Shown here piece after piece: positions 26,695 to 36,503 of a stretch of DNA of 64,000 nucleotides. The notes below the pieces were generated by a model. The model ran no database searches. It was not told the origin of the DNA and worked only from the letters and a program-made list of their open reading frames with translations. This stretch comes from Streptomyces marincola (GTDB taxonomy: Bacteria; Actinomycetota; Actinomycetes; Streptomycetales; Streptomycetaceae): contig NZ_CP084541.1 of the NCBI RefSeq assembly GCF_020410765.1, positions 3,104,501 to 3,168,500 on the forward strand. The letters are read 5' to 3'. The position numbers were made by a program, and so were the translations under genes. Each line of letters starts with the position of its first letter. Within the stretch, counting starts at the first letter, position 1.

Positions 26695-27084
26695 AGGGTA
26701 CCCGTCCAGCAGGAGCAGCCCAATCCAGCTTGCCCGCTTTTCATCCAACTCCGGGTGCCATCACGTCCAGCAGGCACAGCTTGAGACAGGCCCGTCCAGG
26801 GGCGTCCGCTCACGCCACGCTCACGCCATTCGGCCGCTGCTCGGCTCCTCTCCCGGTTCACGCTGACCGGCTGATCAGCGACGTGCTGGAACTCACCGCC
26901 CAGGCAGGCAGCGGCCGCGCCGCCATGGTGCTCCGCGTCCCGCAGTTGTCCCCGTACGTCGGCAGCCTGGCCGCGCAGCTGGAGAACGAGCAGGTGATTC
27001 TCGCCGAGAGCTGGCGCCTCGCGGGCCCGTGGCCGCTGGTCAGCGCGACGCAACACACCAGACCTTCCACGATGCGCAATCACG
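26695..27084. other. Island left edge, gene remnants only
   Basis: No intact gene is supported. A plus-strand frame around 26866-27089 (containing AQLENEQVILAESWRLAG) looks like a leftover of an unidentified coding sequence. A 23-bp element at 26805-26827 recurs at the island's right end. Confidence 0.4.
26805..26827 (+). repeat. 23-bp direct repeat, left copy
   Basis: This is an exact copy of the segment at 36942-36964, beginning TCCGCTCACGCC. One copy lies near each end of the tRNA-flanked island, in the same orientation, about 90-160 bases inside the att repeats. It could be an integrase arm-type site or a trace of tandem integration. Confidence 0.7.
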
Positions 27085-27119
27085 CCTAATTAGGTACGCT
27101 GGTTCTATACCTAATTAGG
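27085..27119. promoter_or_regulatory. Twin CCTAATTAGG palindromes upstream of the ATPase gene
   Basis: Two identical, fully self-complementary 10-mers (27085-27094 and 27110-27119) are spaced 25 bases start to start, on one face of the helix by rough count. They lie 30-64 bases before the ATPase start in an unusually AT-rich stretch. They look like an operator for a dimeric repressor or for autoregulation. Confidence 0.65.
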
Positions 27120-27148
27120 TTCCCAATTGGCAATGAATGCGGAGCCCC

Positions 27149-28681
27149 ATGCAGATCCCCCCCAAACCCGAACGCCTGCTCCACCGAGACCGCGAGTGGG
27201 CCACGCTGGCCGAGTTCGCCTCCCGCACCGGCGACACGCTCCGGATCGCCGTCGTGTCGGGGCGGCGCCGGCACGGCAAGTCGTTCCTGCTGCAGGCCCT
27301 CACCGAAGCCGTGGGCGGCATGTACATCACAGCCGTCCAGGAGGACGGCACCCATGCTGCAAAGGCCCGCTTCGCCCGGGCTATCGCCGAGTACAGCCGC
27401 CTGCCCGCCGACGCATTCCGTCTCGACGACTGGGACGAGTTGCTGCGCACAGCCTTGCGCGCCGCCGACCGGCCGGGCCACACCCCCCTGGTCGTCCTCG
27501 ACGAGTTCCCCTACCTGCTGCAGCACTCCCCGGAGATCCCCGGACTGCTCCAGCGCATCTACGACGAGGGGCAGTTCGGCACGGCCGACGCCCCGCGCGG
27601 CGCACTCGTCCTGTGCGGCTCCGCCCTCTCCGTCATGCACGAGCTGCTCTCCGGTCAGAAACCCCTGCGCGGCCGAGCTCTGATCGACATGCGGTTGCCA
27701 GCGTTCGACTACCGCGAGGCCCGCGCCTTCTGGGACATCGGCGACGCCCATGCCTCCTTCCTCGTACACGCCGTCCTCGGCGGCGCCCCTGGCTACGCCC
27801 GCCTCACCGACACCGACCCGCCTCAGAGCCCCGACGACTTCCCCGCCTGGGTCACCCGCGTCCTGCTCTCCCCCGACCGCGCCACCTACTCCCGCGCCGA
27901 AACCGAATACCTCCTGCGTGAGGACCCGCGCATCAGGCAGCGCACGACCTACTACGAACTGCTCACCGCGATCGCCGACGGAGCCACCACCCCCACCGTC
28001 ATCGGCGCCGCACTTGGCCGCGACCGCGCCGCCACCACCCACCCTTTGGAGGTCCTGGAATCGGCCGGCTACGTCCGCCGTGCCCAGGACCTGCTCAAGC
28101 AGCGCAACCCGATCATCACCCTGCCCGACCCCGTGATCCGCTTCAACCAGATCGTCACCCTTCCCCAGGCCCCGCTCATCGACCTCGGCCACCCCGTCCG
28201 GGCCTGGCAGGCCGCCGCACACGCCTTTCACTCAAAGGTCATCGGCCCGCACTTCGAGGACCTCGCCCGCGCCTACACAGCCTCCCACCTCCCCTTCGAC
28301 CTGCCGCACCTGCCCATCGGACACACCGGCTCCACCGAGGTCCCCGACCCCGGCACTCGCACCCAGCACGAGGTCGACGTCCTCGCCCTCGCACCCGGCG
28401 AGATCCCCCGCAAACCCCGCCGCGCTATCACCCTGATCGGGGAAGCAAAGGCCACCGCCACTCCGCGCTCCCTCACCGACCTGCAACGCCTCGAACGCAT
28501 CCGCCAACTGCTCACCGCCCAGGGCCACAAGGCCGACGACGCCGTCCTCGCCCTGTACTCCCTGAACGGCTTCTGGCCGGACCTCGAAGCCCATGCCGCA
28601 GAGCGCCCCGATGTCCTCCTCGTCGACCTCGCCGCCCTGTACGGCGACGGCCCGCCTCGCGGCGGCGCCGCCCGTCCCTGA
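27149..28681 (+). CDS. AAA/STAND-like ATPase with C-terminal DUF234 nuclease-like domain
   Basis: A 510-residue protein. Walker A is VVSGRRRHGKSFLL and Walker B is PLVVLDEFPYL, the pattern of archaeal-type ATPase_2 proteins. A winged-helix region follows, then a C-terminal DUF234 segment with a PD-(D/E)xK-like core: HEVDVLAL, then LIGEAK about 20 residues later. Similar genes are common in mobile islands and have been linked to defence or toxin-like roles, but none is proven for this one. ATG 27149 is preferred because GGAG lies just upstream; ATG 27137 is in frame. A decayed second copy of its 3' part lies at 36504-36840. Confidence 0.75.
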   Translation: MQIPPKPERLLHRDREWATLAEFASRTGDTLRIAVVSGRRRHGKSFLLQALTEAVGGMYITAVQEDGTHAAKARFARAIAEYSRLPADAFRLDDWDELLRTALRAADRPGHTPLVVLDEFPYLLQHSPEIPGLLQRIYDEGQFGTADAPRGALVLCGSALSVMHELLSGQKPLRGRALIDMRLPAFDYREARAFWDIGDAHASFLVHAVLGGAPGYARLTDTDPPQSPDDFPAWVTRVLLSPDRATYSRAETEYLLREDPRIRQRTTYYELLTAIADGATTPTVIGAALGRDRAATTHPLEVLESAGYVRRAQDLLKQRNPIITLPDPVIRFNQIVTLPQAPLIDLGHPVRAWQAAAHAFHSKVIGPHFEDLARAYTASHLPFDLPHLPIGHTGSTEVPDPGTRTQHEVDVLALAPGEIPRKPRRAITLIGEAKATATPRSLTDLQRLERIRQLLTAQGHKADDAVLALYSLNGFWPDLEAHAAERPDVLLVDLAALYGDGPPRGGAARP

Positions 28682-28875
28682 ACGGCGCCGCCCTCTTCCG
28701 CAGCCGAGCGCCGGCGAGGGGGGCCGGCACAGACTGGTCCGGCAAGATCCCGGCACGGCACACGTCGTGGACATTTTCGGCCAACGACGGTCGATTGCGT
28801 ATGCCCCGGGTCTCCATCCTCGCCCGTCGATACAGTTACCCCGCCGAAGGAGCGTGACGAGCACGGCGAGGACCC

Positions 28876-30728
28876 ATGGCGAAGACCGCGCGGGAACGGC
28901 TGGCGGAGCTGCTGGGAGGCTCCAAGCCCGCCGGATCGTTCAGCGCTCAGCTGTCGGCGCGCGCAGGCCTCCTGCACCTGGAGGTGTCCGGCGTCGGACC
29001 GGTGAAACTTCCGCTGCGCGCGCCCCTGACGAAGAAGCTGATCGCGGTGGCGCGGCCAGCGAGGTTCGGGCGGGGCGAGGAGACGCTGACCGACGCGAGC
29101 GTCCGGGACACCTGGAAGCTGACCCCGGATCAGGTCACTGGGCGGAACCGGCTGGACGGCGCTGCTCGACAAGGCTGTCGAGCACTTCCGCGACGAGCTC
29201 GGGCTTCCGCGCGGCTCCCGGCTGCGTGCCGAACCGCACGCGATGCTGGTCTACGGCAAGAGGCAGTTCTTCCTCCCCCATCAGGACTCTGAGAAAGACG
29301 ACTCGATGGTGGGCACCCTGGTGGTGTCGCTGCCGTCGGCGCACACCGGTGGTGAACTGATCGTCGAGCACGCCGGGAAGAGACGTCACCTACCGGGCGT
29401 CGAAGCAGGAGCTGGCCTTCGTTGCGTTTTACTCCGACTGCCGTCACCAGGTCACACCGGTCGAGTCCGGATACCGGGTGACGCTCACCTTCAACCTGCT
29501 TGCCGAATCCGGCCCGGCCCCGGCCGAGGAGGCCCATCCTGCCACCGAGCTGACCCGCTGCCTCACCGAGCACTTCGGCACGCCGCCCCCCGCTACGGAG
29601 GCCGCGTCCTGCCCCCGCCGAACCGGCTCGTCTTCCTACTCGACCACGAGCTCAAGGGTGCCGACGCGGACCGGGCCGCGTTGCTGCGCGCGGCGGCGAA
29701 GCAGGCCGGGTGCGAGGCGGTGCTGGCACTCGCCGAAGTGAAGGAGACCTGGGACGCCTGGCCTTCCGGCGGCAGCCCGTGGGACGACGACTACTACGGC
29801 TCTTACCACGAAGACGGGGACGATGACGGGGAGGACGACGACACCGGTGGCGGGGCGGGCGTGGATCCCGACGACTACGAACTCAACGAGTTGATCGACG
29901 ACGAGATCACCCTCTCCTGGTGGACCGGCCCGGACGGCACCGGTGGTGAACCGATCTCGCTGCACGTCCGCGACCACGAGGTGTGTGCCGCCACGCCGAG
30001 CGCGGCCCTGACGCCCCACAGCTCCGAGTACGAGGGCTACATGGGCAACTACGGCAACACGCTGGACCGGTGGTACCGGCGGGCCGCGGTCGTCGTGTGG
30101 CCGCGCGACCGGGCGTTCGCGGCGCGTGCCGAGGCGCTCCCGGGGCGCGCTGCGCGAACTCCGCGACCGCGTCGACGCCGGGGACCTGGCGAGAGCCCGT
30201 GACGCGGCGAAGTCGCTCGCGCCGTTCTGGGCCCAGCTGGAAACGGAGGCGGGACTCCTGGCTGCGGCTCTGGATGTGGCAGTGGGCCTGGCGGATGCCG
30301 GGACGGCGGCGATGCTGGAACCGTTCGGCGTGGAGCCGCTCGCGCCCGAGCACACCGCCCGTCTGGCGGCGGCCGGGCTGTACGGCGAGGACTGGAGCAT
30401 CGTCGGTGGGTGGTTCGGGCCCGCGGAGCGCCACCTGTACGGGGCCGCTCAGCCGGAGTGGGCCGACACCACGCTGCCGGAGTTGTGAGGGGCGCTGCGC
30501 GCCGCCGGGAGCCCGCAGGTGGCACGGCTCCTGGCCACCGGAACCTGGCAGCAACTGAACGCTCAGCTGGATCACTGGATCACCACCACACGCAGCGATG
30601 TCCGCCGCCCCCAGCTGGAGCAACTGAGCACGCCCTTGCTACGGCTGCTGGAGGCGGCCGACGACACCCAAGCGACGCGATCACGGGAGCCCTGCGCGGT
30701 TGCCCGGACACCGTCCTGGAGTGTTTGA
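28876..30728 (+). pseudogene. 2OG-Fe(II) oxygenase family gene, multiply frameshifted
   Basis: Family-like sequence can be followed through at least four frame changes. It begins MAKTARERLAELLGG (ATG 28876), then LVYGKRQFFLPHQDSEKDD with the iron-binding His-x-Asp in another frame (from about 29243). MTLTFNLLAE follows, then NRLVFLLDHEL, an acidic stretch, and ARARDAAKSLAPFWAQLE. An in-frame stop occurs at 30486, and similar sequence continues to about 30728. The intact relative would be a protein of about 600 residues of the prolyl-4-hydroxylase-like superfamily. Neighbouring island genes are intact, so this is genuine decay rather than general sequence error. Confidence 0.7.
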
Positions 30729-30849
30729 TGCCGGGGCTCCACCTGGCGGGGGTCTGTCGGGGGTGCGCCCCTTGGAACGTTCGGCCACGTGGTACGAGAA
30801 CTGTCAGTAGGCTGTGCCAGGCTGCGCTGGTGTCTCTCGAGAGGCGAGA

Positions 30850-32916
30850 ATGACTGAGTTCATCCCCGGTGTCGGCGCCGGGTCGTTACTGCGGTCGGAA
30901 CTGCTTGCCGACGGTCGGTCAACGCGCATCGGCGCGATTCACCAGATCGACTACGGCCAGGCCGTCGTGCTGACCCACGACCGCTGGAAGTTCGATGCTG
31001 GCGGCATCCCGCAGTTCTCGTTCCTGCTCGCGACCGCTCAGGACGTCAACGACCCTCGCGTCGACGACGACGAGGTGCTGCTTCTGCGTGTCGAGGGCAC
31101 GGCACCGCTGTCGCTTGAACGCGACCTACACGCCGTGCGCGAGGAGTCCCTGCGAACGGCTCTATCGAACAATCAAGACCCATCGCCATCCGTCGTGCTC
31201 GATGCGGAGCTCGACCCATTCACCAAGAACCGAGTGTCGTTCACCGGCGTGCGCTGTAAGATCCTCGGCACCTTCTATGAAGACGACGTGGACGGCCAGA
31301 AGGTGCTGGAGTTCGGGGCAGACGTGGACAACTTCTATGCCACCTCCACGTATCGAGTCCTGAAGCCGATAGGCGACGGCCTCGCGACGATCGCCTCCTA
31401 TCTCAAGCCGACCGAGCGCCCGGTCGAACGCGTGCGCATCGGCGCGGTGCGCTACTCGGCGACGCGGCGGCGAGCCAAGACCTCCCAGCAGGCCGACGCC
31501 TCGGTCAAGGTCAACATCCGGGACTTCATCGGTAACAAGACCGCCCTGCTCGGCATGACCCGGATGGGTAAGTCGAATACTGCGAAGATCATCATTGCGC
31601 GGACGTTCGTAGTCTCCGAACGGCAGCGTGCCACGGGCGGACATCCCATCGGTCAGCTGATCTTCGACCCGCAAGGAGAGTACGCCAATCCGAACACGCA
31701 GGACGGCACCGAGATCGCGGCAATCGGCGCGAAGCACGTCCGTATCTTCAAGTTCGGCGCCGACGGATCGCAGCCCCACGTTAAGCCGCTCAGCATCAAC
31801 TTCTTCGCAGAGAACCAGATCGATGCCGTTCAAGGACTCATTGCCAACCAATTGAGCGGTGAGGACTCCGGCTATGTCAAGGACTTCGCTGGCATGTCGT
31901 ACGCCGATGACCCCGCCAATCCGTTCAACGCCCATCCAGGTCGTGCGCGGATGGTGCTGTACGGCGCATTGATGCGGGCTGGTTTCACCGTACCCTCGAA
32001 CTTCGCCGCGCGGATCAATATCAGTGGCGCGTTACAGCTGAAGGTTGAGAATGGCATACAAGGGCAGAAAACAGTAGCCGGACTCGGTCGCAAACCGTTC
32101 ACACAAGCCGGCAAGACTGCCAACATCGTTACCATAGCTGCCAGTGAGATTGAGGCAGTCGTCGACAAGGTCATCGAATTGCGCGAGGCCGGCGACACCG
32201 ACGCGCTCAACTTCACGAAAGACGTGCGCTGGAAGAGCGTGGAGCCGATTTTCACGACGAAGAACGATAGGCGCAACGTTCGAGGCTGGAAGAACCTGAA
32301 CCCGTTGCGTCCGTTCCATAGCCCGTTGACACAGCAAGATCCCGCTCTGGAGATCTACGACGAGCTCATCGAAGGCCGAATCGTCATTGTCGACCTTCAC
32401 GTCGGCGCCGAAGCAATCACCAAGGCGCTCAGCGAATCAATCACCCGACGACTGCTCTCCAAGCAGACCGAGGTGTTCACGTCTGGGCAGGAGCCACCGC
32501 ACATCCAGGTGATGGTTGAGGAGGCGCACAACCTGTTCTCGTCCGACCGCTACAAGGACGATCTCGACGTATGGGTCAAGCTCGCCAAAGAAGCCAGCAA
32601 GCTCAATCTTGGGATGACCTACGCAACGCAGGAGGTCTCCGGAGTAGCGCACCAAGTCAAGGCGAATACTGCTAACTGGGTTGTCGCCCATCTGAACAAC
32701 ACGACAGAGGTGCGGGAACTGGCCAAGTTCTACGACTTCGGGGCGTTCTCAGATGCGATCATCGCCTCTGAGGACCGTGGGTATGTGCGGCTCAAGACCC
32801 TATCGTCGCCCTACATCGTCCCCGTCCAAATCGACCGGTACGACGTCACGCTCGTCAACGAGGCACGAGCTGCGGCCGGTGACCCACCGTTGACGCTGAA
32901 CGGGAGGCTGCCCTGA
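30850..32916 (+). CDS. HerA-type FtsK/HerA ATPase (DNA translocase)
   Basis: A 688-residue hexameric-translocase-type ATPase. An N-terminal HAS-barrel-like region (1-225) leads to Walker A G235-MTRMGKS242. The HerA-specific LIFDPQGEYA follows (270-279), then the acidic Walker B in VMVEEAHNLF (around 555) and TYATQEVSGV with VVAHLNNTTE as sensor segments. HerA pumps duplex DNA and activates NurA nuclease in archaea and some bacteria. The stop overlaps the nurA-like ATG (TGATG). GC and codon use are clearly lower than in the flanking core, and codons 13 and 395 are TTA. ATG 30850 with GAGAGG upstream is preferred to 30814. Confidence 0.88.
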   Translation: MTEFIPGVGAGSLLRSELLADGRSTRIGAIHQIDYGQAVVLTHDRWKFDAGGIPQFSFLLATAQDVNDPRVDDDEVLLLRVEGTAPLSLERDLHAVREESLRTALSNNQDPSPSVVLDAELDPFTKNRVSFTGVRCKILGTFYEDDVDGQKVLEFGADVDNFYATSTYRVLKPIGDGLATIASYLKPTERPVERVRIGAVRYSATRRRAKTSQQADASVKVNIRDFIGNKTALLGMTRMGKSNTAKIIIARTFVVSERQRATGGHPIGQLIFDPQGEYANPNTQDGTEIAAIGAKHVRIFKFGADGSQPHVKPLSINFFAENQIDAVQGLIANQLSGEDSGYVKDFAGMSYADDPANPFNAHPGRARMVLYGALMRAGFTVPSNFAARINISGALQLKVENGIQGQKTVAGLGRKPFTQAGKTANIVTIAASEIEAVVDKVIELREAGDTDALNFTKDVRWKSVEPIFTTKNDRRNVRGWKNLNPLRPFHSPLTQQDPALEIYDELIEGRIVIVDLHVGAEAITKALSESITRRLLSKQTEVFTSGQEPPHIQVMVEEAHNLFSSDRYKDDLDVWVKLAKEASKLNLGMTYATQEVSGVAHQVKANTANWVVAHLNNTTEVRELAKFYDFGAFSDAIIASEDRGYVRLKTLSSPYIVPVQIDRYDVTLVNEARAAAGDPPLTLNGRLP

Positions 32917-34316
32917 TGCCGTACGAGACCGCTGTCGGGGGTCACGAGATCGCGTCGCGACTGGGTCACTCGGCGGCCGCTGTCCGGGCTATCGCGGACC
33001 AACGCACCTTCCACGTTCCGGCCGAGGCCATCCAGGACGTGGATTCGATCCGCACGCGAATACGTCCACGGGGCGACCTCACCGCGCCGTCTATGCCCGA
33101 GCGCCTCAAAGCCGCGCTCGCAATCGATGGTTCACACGTCGTTGAGCCGGTGCGTGACGGCCTCCCATCGGTCGTGTATGGGTTCGCGCAGGCGGCCGCC
33201 GCGTACGTGGACCTCGGGGTCCTGGAGTCACAGCGGGCCGAGCGGTTTGTCGACCCATACAAGATCGAGCGTGCGGTCAACACTGCCCTTGTGACGCTCG
33301 ACCTACCCGTCTCCGGTGCGTACACGCGCGCCGATGTCGACATCGTAACGTCGTGGCGCGAGGCCCTCAACGAGCTGTTTCGGCAGAAGAAGATCGACGT
33401 CAATCGCCTCGACCAGCCACTCCTGGACCTGCTCTTCCTTCTCCACGGCGTTCCCGGTGCGCCAGCGGCCACGGTGCCGGTCAACTGCCCGACCACAGAC
33501 TGCAACAAGGACGTTCCCGTGCCGCCTGCAGGCGCCGATTGCGAGGCGTGCGGCGTGCACCTTTTTCCCACCGACGTGCTTCGTATCCACGAGGAGGTCG
33601 GCGAAGAGGGCACAAACCAGTCCGCTCTCGGGCGGCTGATGTCGGTCATCGAGCTGTTGGTGCTGGTCGGGCTGGCGACGCTCCTGTGGGAGCAGTCGCG
33701 CCAGAAGGCTCTGCCCGCGACGCTGTTCATCGTGGATGGCCCTCTAGCCGTGTTCGGAACACCAGCAAAGCTGCGCGGGCGGGCCCTTGAGTACTTCCAA
33801 GCGATGGGCAGTACTGCTCCGGGCAAAGCCCCATATATTTGCGGGATTGAGAAGTCCGGAACTCTGGTCGACTACGCGCGCCAACTGGCCCGGCACGGCA
33901 TTCTCGAACCGGGCGACCTGTTGATATGCGACGAACAGATTATCGCTCGCGTCGTGAACGCCAACAACGCCCCCGCTTACGGCAAGGAGACGTATTGGGG
34001 CCGCAAGTTCGTCTATCGCGCGCTTGATGGGCGAGTCGTCGTCCCGACCGTGCCACCACCGATCGGCGCACCGTACGATGCCAACGGCGGCCAAGCCGAC
34101 CCGGCGGCCTACCCGACGCTACCGGCAATCCTCGACGTGATCGACCGCACCGGTTCCTCAATGTACGTCGATGGCATCATCCCGGTGGCGGCCGCGCATG
34201 GAAGGGCCGCCTTCCCGATCGGCGTGGGCACCGACGTGCTGCGCCTCGTAGCCACCAAACGTCTCGGCCTTGACTCGTCTGGTGGACAAGCGGCTCCGGT
34301 ACGGTCTGCCTCATGA
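32916..34316 (+). CDS. NurA-domain nuclease with inserted zinc ribbon
   Basis: A 466-residue protein. The NurA signature AIDGSHVVEPVRDGLPS carries the catalytic D71, followed by a helical arm. VDGPL (273-277) and GIEKSGTLVDYARQL (310-324) match the later NurA metal-site and basic motifs. Between them C191, C196, C209 and C212 form a four-cysteine zinc ribbon that simple archaeal NurA lacks. NurA is a 5'-3' exo/endonuclease working with HerA. A DNA-binding-like N-terminus (EIASRLGHSAAAVRAIA) may read the DNA end or sequence. It overlaps herA by one base and the methylase gene by four. Confidence 0.75.
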   Translation: MPYETAVGGHEIASRLGHSAAAVRAIADQRTFHVPAEAIQDVDSIRTRIRPRGDLTAPSMPERLKAALAIDGSHVVEPVRDGLPSVVYGFAQAAAAYVDLGVLESQRAERFVDPYKIERAVNTALVTLDLPVSGAYTRADVDIVTSWREALNELFRQKKIDVNRLDQPLLDLLFLLHGVPGAPAATVPVNCPTTDCNKDVPVPPAGADCEACGVHLFPTDVLRIHEEVGEEGTNQSALGRLMSVIELLVLVGLATLLWEQSRQKALPATLFIVDGPLAVFGTPAKLRGRALEYFQAMGSTAPGKAPYICGIEKSGTLVDYARQLARHGILEPGDLLICDEQIIARVVNANNAPAYGKETYWGRKFVYRALDGRVVVPTVPPPIGAPYDANGGQADPAAYPTLPAILDVIDRTGSSMYVDGIIPVAAAHGRAAFPIGVGTDVLRLVATKRLGLDSSGGQAAPVRSAS

Positions 34317-35518
34317 TCGAGAATATGGCTGTGCTGCCGGTCGCGCCCCTCAGTGCTGCTCGCGTTGCTGCGCCCGCAATCCCGAAGCACATCCTCGACA
34401 ACCCCCGCCCACTCGTCTCACCCCTCGGCGTCGTTGACCACGCGCTCATGACGAGCAGATACCAGTCACCACTGCGCTACCCAGGAGCAAAGTCGTCCCT
34501 CGCCCCGGTGATCGCCCGCATCTTGGATGCCGCCAAGGGTTCGAGGGCCATTCCGGAAATCAACCTGCTGGTCGAGCCATTCGCCGGCGGAGCGTCGGCG
34601 TCCTTGCGGCTCGTCGGCCAAGGGATCGTCGACCGAGTGCTGCTCGCTGATGTGGATCCGTTGGTGACTGCCTTCTGGCAGGCCGCGGCCGCTGACACAG
34701 AGGCGCTGATCGACCGTATGCATGACGAGTGGACCCGATACGTCAAGCCGGGCGGAGCGGCCGCCGTCGAACGGTGGGACTACTGGCGTTCCTGGGCCCC
34801 CGCTCGGAACTCGAAGCCTGCCACGGTCCGACTGGGATTGGCGACACAGTGTCTGTTTCTGAACCGCACGACGTTTTCTGGAATTCTTCACGGTAAGGCA
34901 GGACCGATTGGTGGGCGCAAGCAGGAGAGCCCATACGGCATCGGATGCCGATGGAATCCGAGAGCCATAGAGGAACGACTTCGATACATCGGCCACTTGT
35001 ACGACACCGGGCGACTCGTCGATGTCTGGCACAAGGACTGGAAACAGACACTCGATGATGTGCCCGAGTACTACCCGCAACTGATCCCGTCCCGCGTCGT
35101 CGCCTACCTCGACCCGCCCTACATCGAAAAAGCCTCGCACTTGTACCGCACCTCTTTTGACCCTCGAGGTGGATACGGCGGCGACAGAGCTGGCAAGACT
35201 GGATCAGATGACCACATGCTCCACATGCAGCTCGCCGTATATCTGCGCACCAAGGTGCAGTTCCGCTGGCTGCTCAGCTATGACAGCAACCCGCTGCTGA
35301 CCGAAAGCACTTGGCTCTATGCACACACTCGCATGACGCCTAGTCGCCAGGACCGGGAGACGCTCGGCACACGCTCCTGGGCTTTGACCAAACGGTTGGT
35401 AAAGACGCGCTACACCGCTAGCGGGAAGACCGGCAAGCGTGACGCCGATGAACTCCTTATCACAACCCTGCCGCCGTCCACCGTCCCTGTAGATCACCAG
35501 CTGCGCGAGCTGCCTTGA
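34313..35518 (+). CDS. D12-class (Dam-like) DNA adenine-N6 methyltransferase
   Basis: A 401-residue methylase. After a 50-residue N-terminal extension come motif X (SPLRYPGAKSSLA), the SAM loop LVEPFAGGASASL, FLNRTTFSGI and the catalytic DPPY in AYLDPPYIEK. These are hallmarks of the Dam/DpnM family. ATG 34313 overlaps the nuclease stop (ATGA). A later in-frame ATG just before TSRYQSPLRYP (34448) would give a more standard length. In an operon with a translocase and a nuclease it most simply provides self-marking, as in restriction-modification. Its target site is unknown. Confidence 0.88.
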   Translation: MIENMAVLPVAPLSAARVAAPAIPKHILDNPRPLVSPLGVVDHALMTSRYQSPLRYPGAKSSLAPVIARILDAAKGSRAIPEINLLVEPFAGGASASLRLVGQGIVDRVLLADVDPLVTAFWQAAAADTEALIDRMHDEWTRYVKPGGAAAVERWDYWRSWAPARNSKPATVRLGLATQCLFLNRTTFSGILHGKAGPIGGRKQESPYGIGCRWNPRAIEERLRYIGHLYDTGRLVDVWHKDWKQTLDDVPEYYPQLIPSRVVAYLDPPYIEKASHLYRTSFDPRGGYGGDRAGKTGSDDHMLHMQLAVYLRTKVQFRWLLSYDSNPLLTESTWLYAHTRMTPSRQDRETLGTRSWALTKRLVKTRYTASGKTGKRDADELLITTLPPSTVPVDHQLRELP

Positions 35519-35722
35519 TGCTGGGGAGGTCACCCGCATGCCGCCACCTGCGCAGGACCTTCCGGCCGTAGTTATTCGTGCCCGCGATCCGGTCCAGCTC
35601 CGCGCCGGTTACCCGACGCCGACAGGAGGAGACTTCATACCTACACAGGCACCACCTACCAGCCCTACCTCACCTCCTTCGCAACGCACCGCAGCCTGAA
35701 CCGCCCCGGGTTCGTTGGGATC

Positions 35723-36460
35723 TCAGTTGGTGGTTGTGAGCTGGGGTTTCGTGGTTGCTCGGTAGTAGTTGGCTTCGTATTCGGCGGGTGGGATGTGGCC
35801 TATCTCACCGTGGAGTCGGCGGTGGTTGTACCAGTCGGCCCACTCGGCGGTGGCGAGCTCGACGTGCGAGAGCGTCTTCCATGGCCGCTGCGGTTTGATG
35901 ACCTCTGTCTTGTACAGGTCGATCGTCGACTCCATGAGCGCGTTGCCGTAGGCGTCGCCGACCGAGCCGATGGAGGCCGCGATCTGGGCCGTGTCCAGGT
36001 GTTCGGCCAGCCGGAACGAGGTGTATTGCGACCCCGCGTCCGAGTGATGAACCAGCTCGCCGGGAACCGGCGGGCGGCCGTCGCGGTCGCGCTGCCACAG
36101 GCCCATGTTCAGGGCGTCCAGGACGAGTTGGGTCTCCTTCGACCTCGACGCGGACCAGCCGACGATGCGACGGGAGAAGGTGTCCACGACGAACGCGACG
36201 TAGACGACACCCTCCCAAGTGGCCACGTGCGTGAAGTCGGCCACCCAGGTGCGGCTCGGCGCCGGGGCGACGAAGTCGCGGTCCACGAGGTCCGGGGCCC
36301 TGGCGGCGGCCGGGTCCGGAATGGTGGTGATCACCTTCTTGCCTCGCACGACGCCGGCGATGCCGATCTCTCGCATCAGGCGCTCGACGGTGCACCGGGC
36401 CACCGGATGGCCCTGGCGGTTCAGCACCCGGGCGATATCCCGACCTCGCCTCGGCCCGAA
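35723..36460 (-). mobile_element. IS3-family transposase (OrfB), 5'-truncated
   Basis: The C-terminal part, about 245 residues, of an IS3-type integrase-core transposase. It has CTVERLMREIGI, the first catalytic aspartate in WVADFTHVATWEG, HHSDAGSQYTS with the second aspartate, and NALMESTIDLYKTE with the glutamate, ending YNHRRLHGEIG. The catalytic residues are intact. The family's N-terminal part and OrfA are missing: upstream of about 36440 the frame runs into antisense of a broken ATPase gene. No left inverted repeat is visible, so the element is probably immobile. Confidence 0.8.
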
Positions 36461-36503
36461 CTTCGGGAACCTCGCCGGCGCCTGCACCTTCTCTTGCCTC
36501 TCC

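Noticed and set aside
26646..26718. A second complete tRNA-Thr gene
   Set aside because: Homology to the intact tRNA ends at 26694, inside the anticodon arm. The D-arm and 5' acceptor strand are absent.
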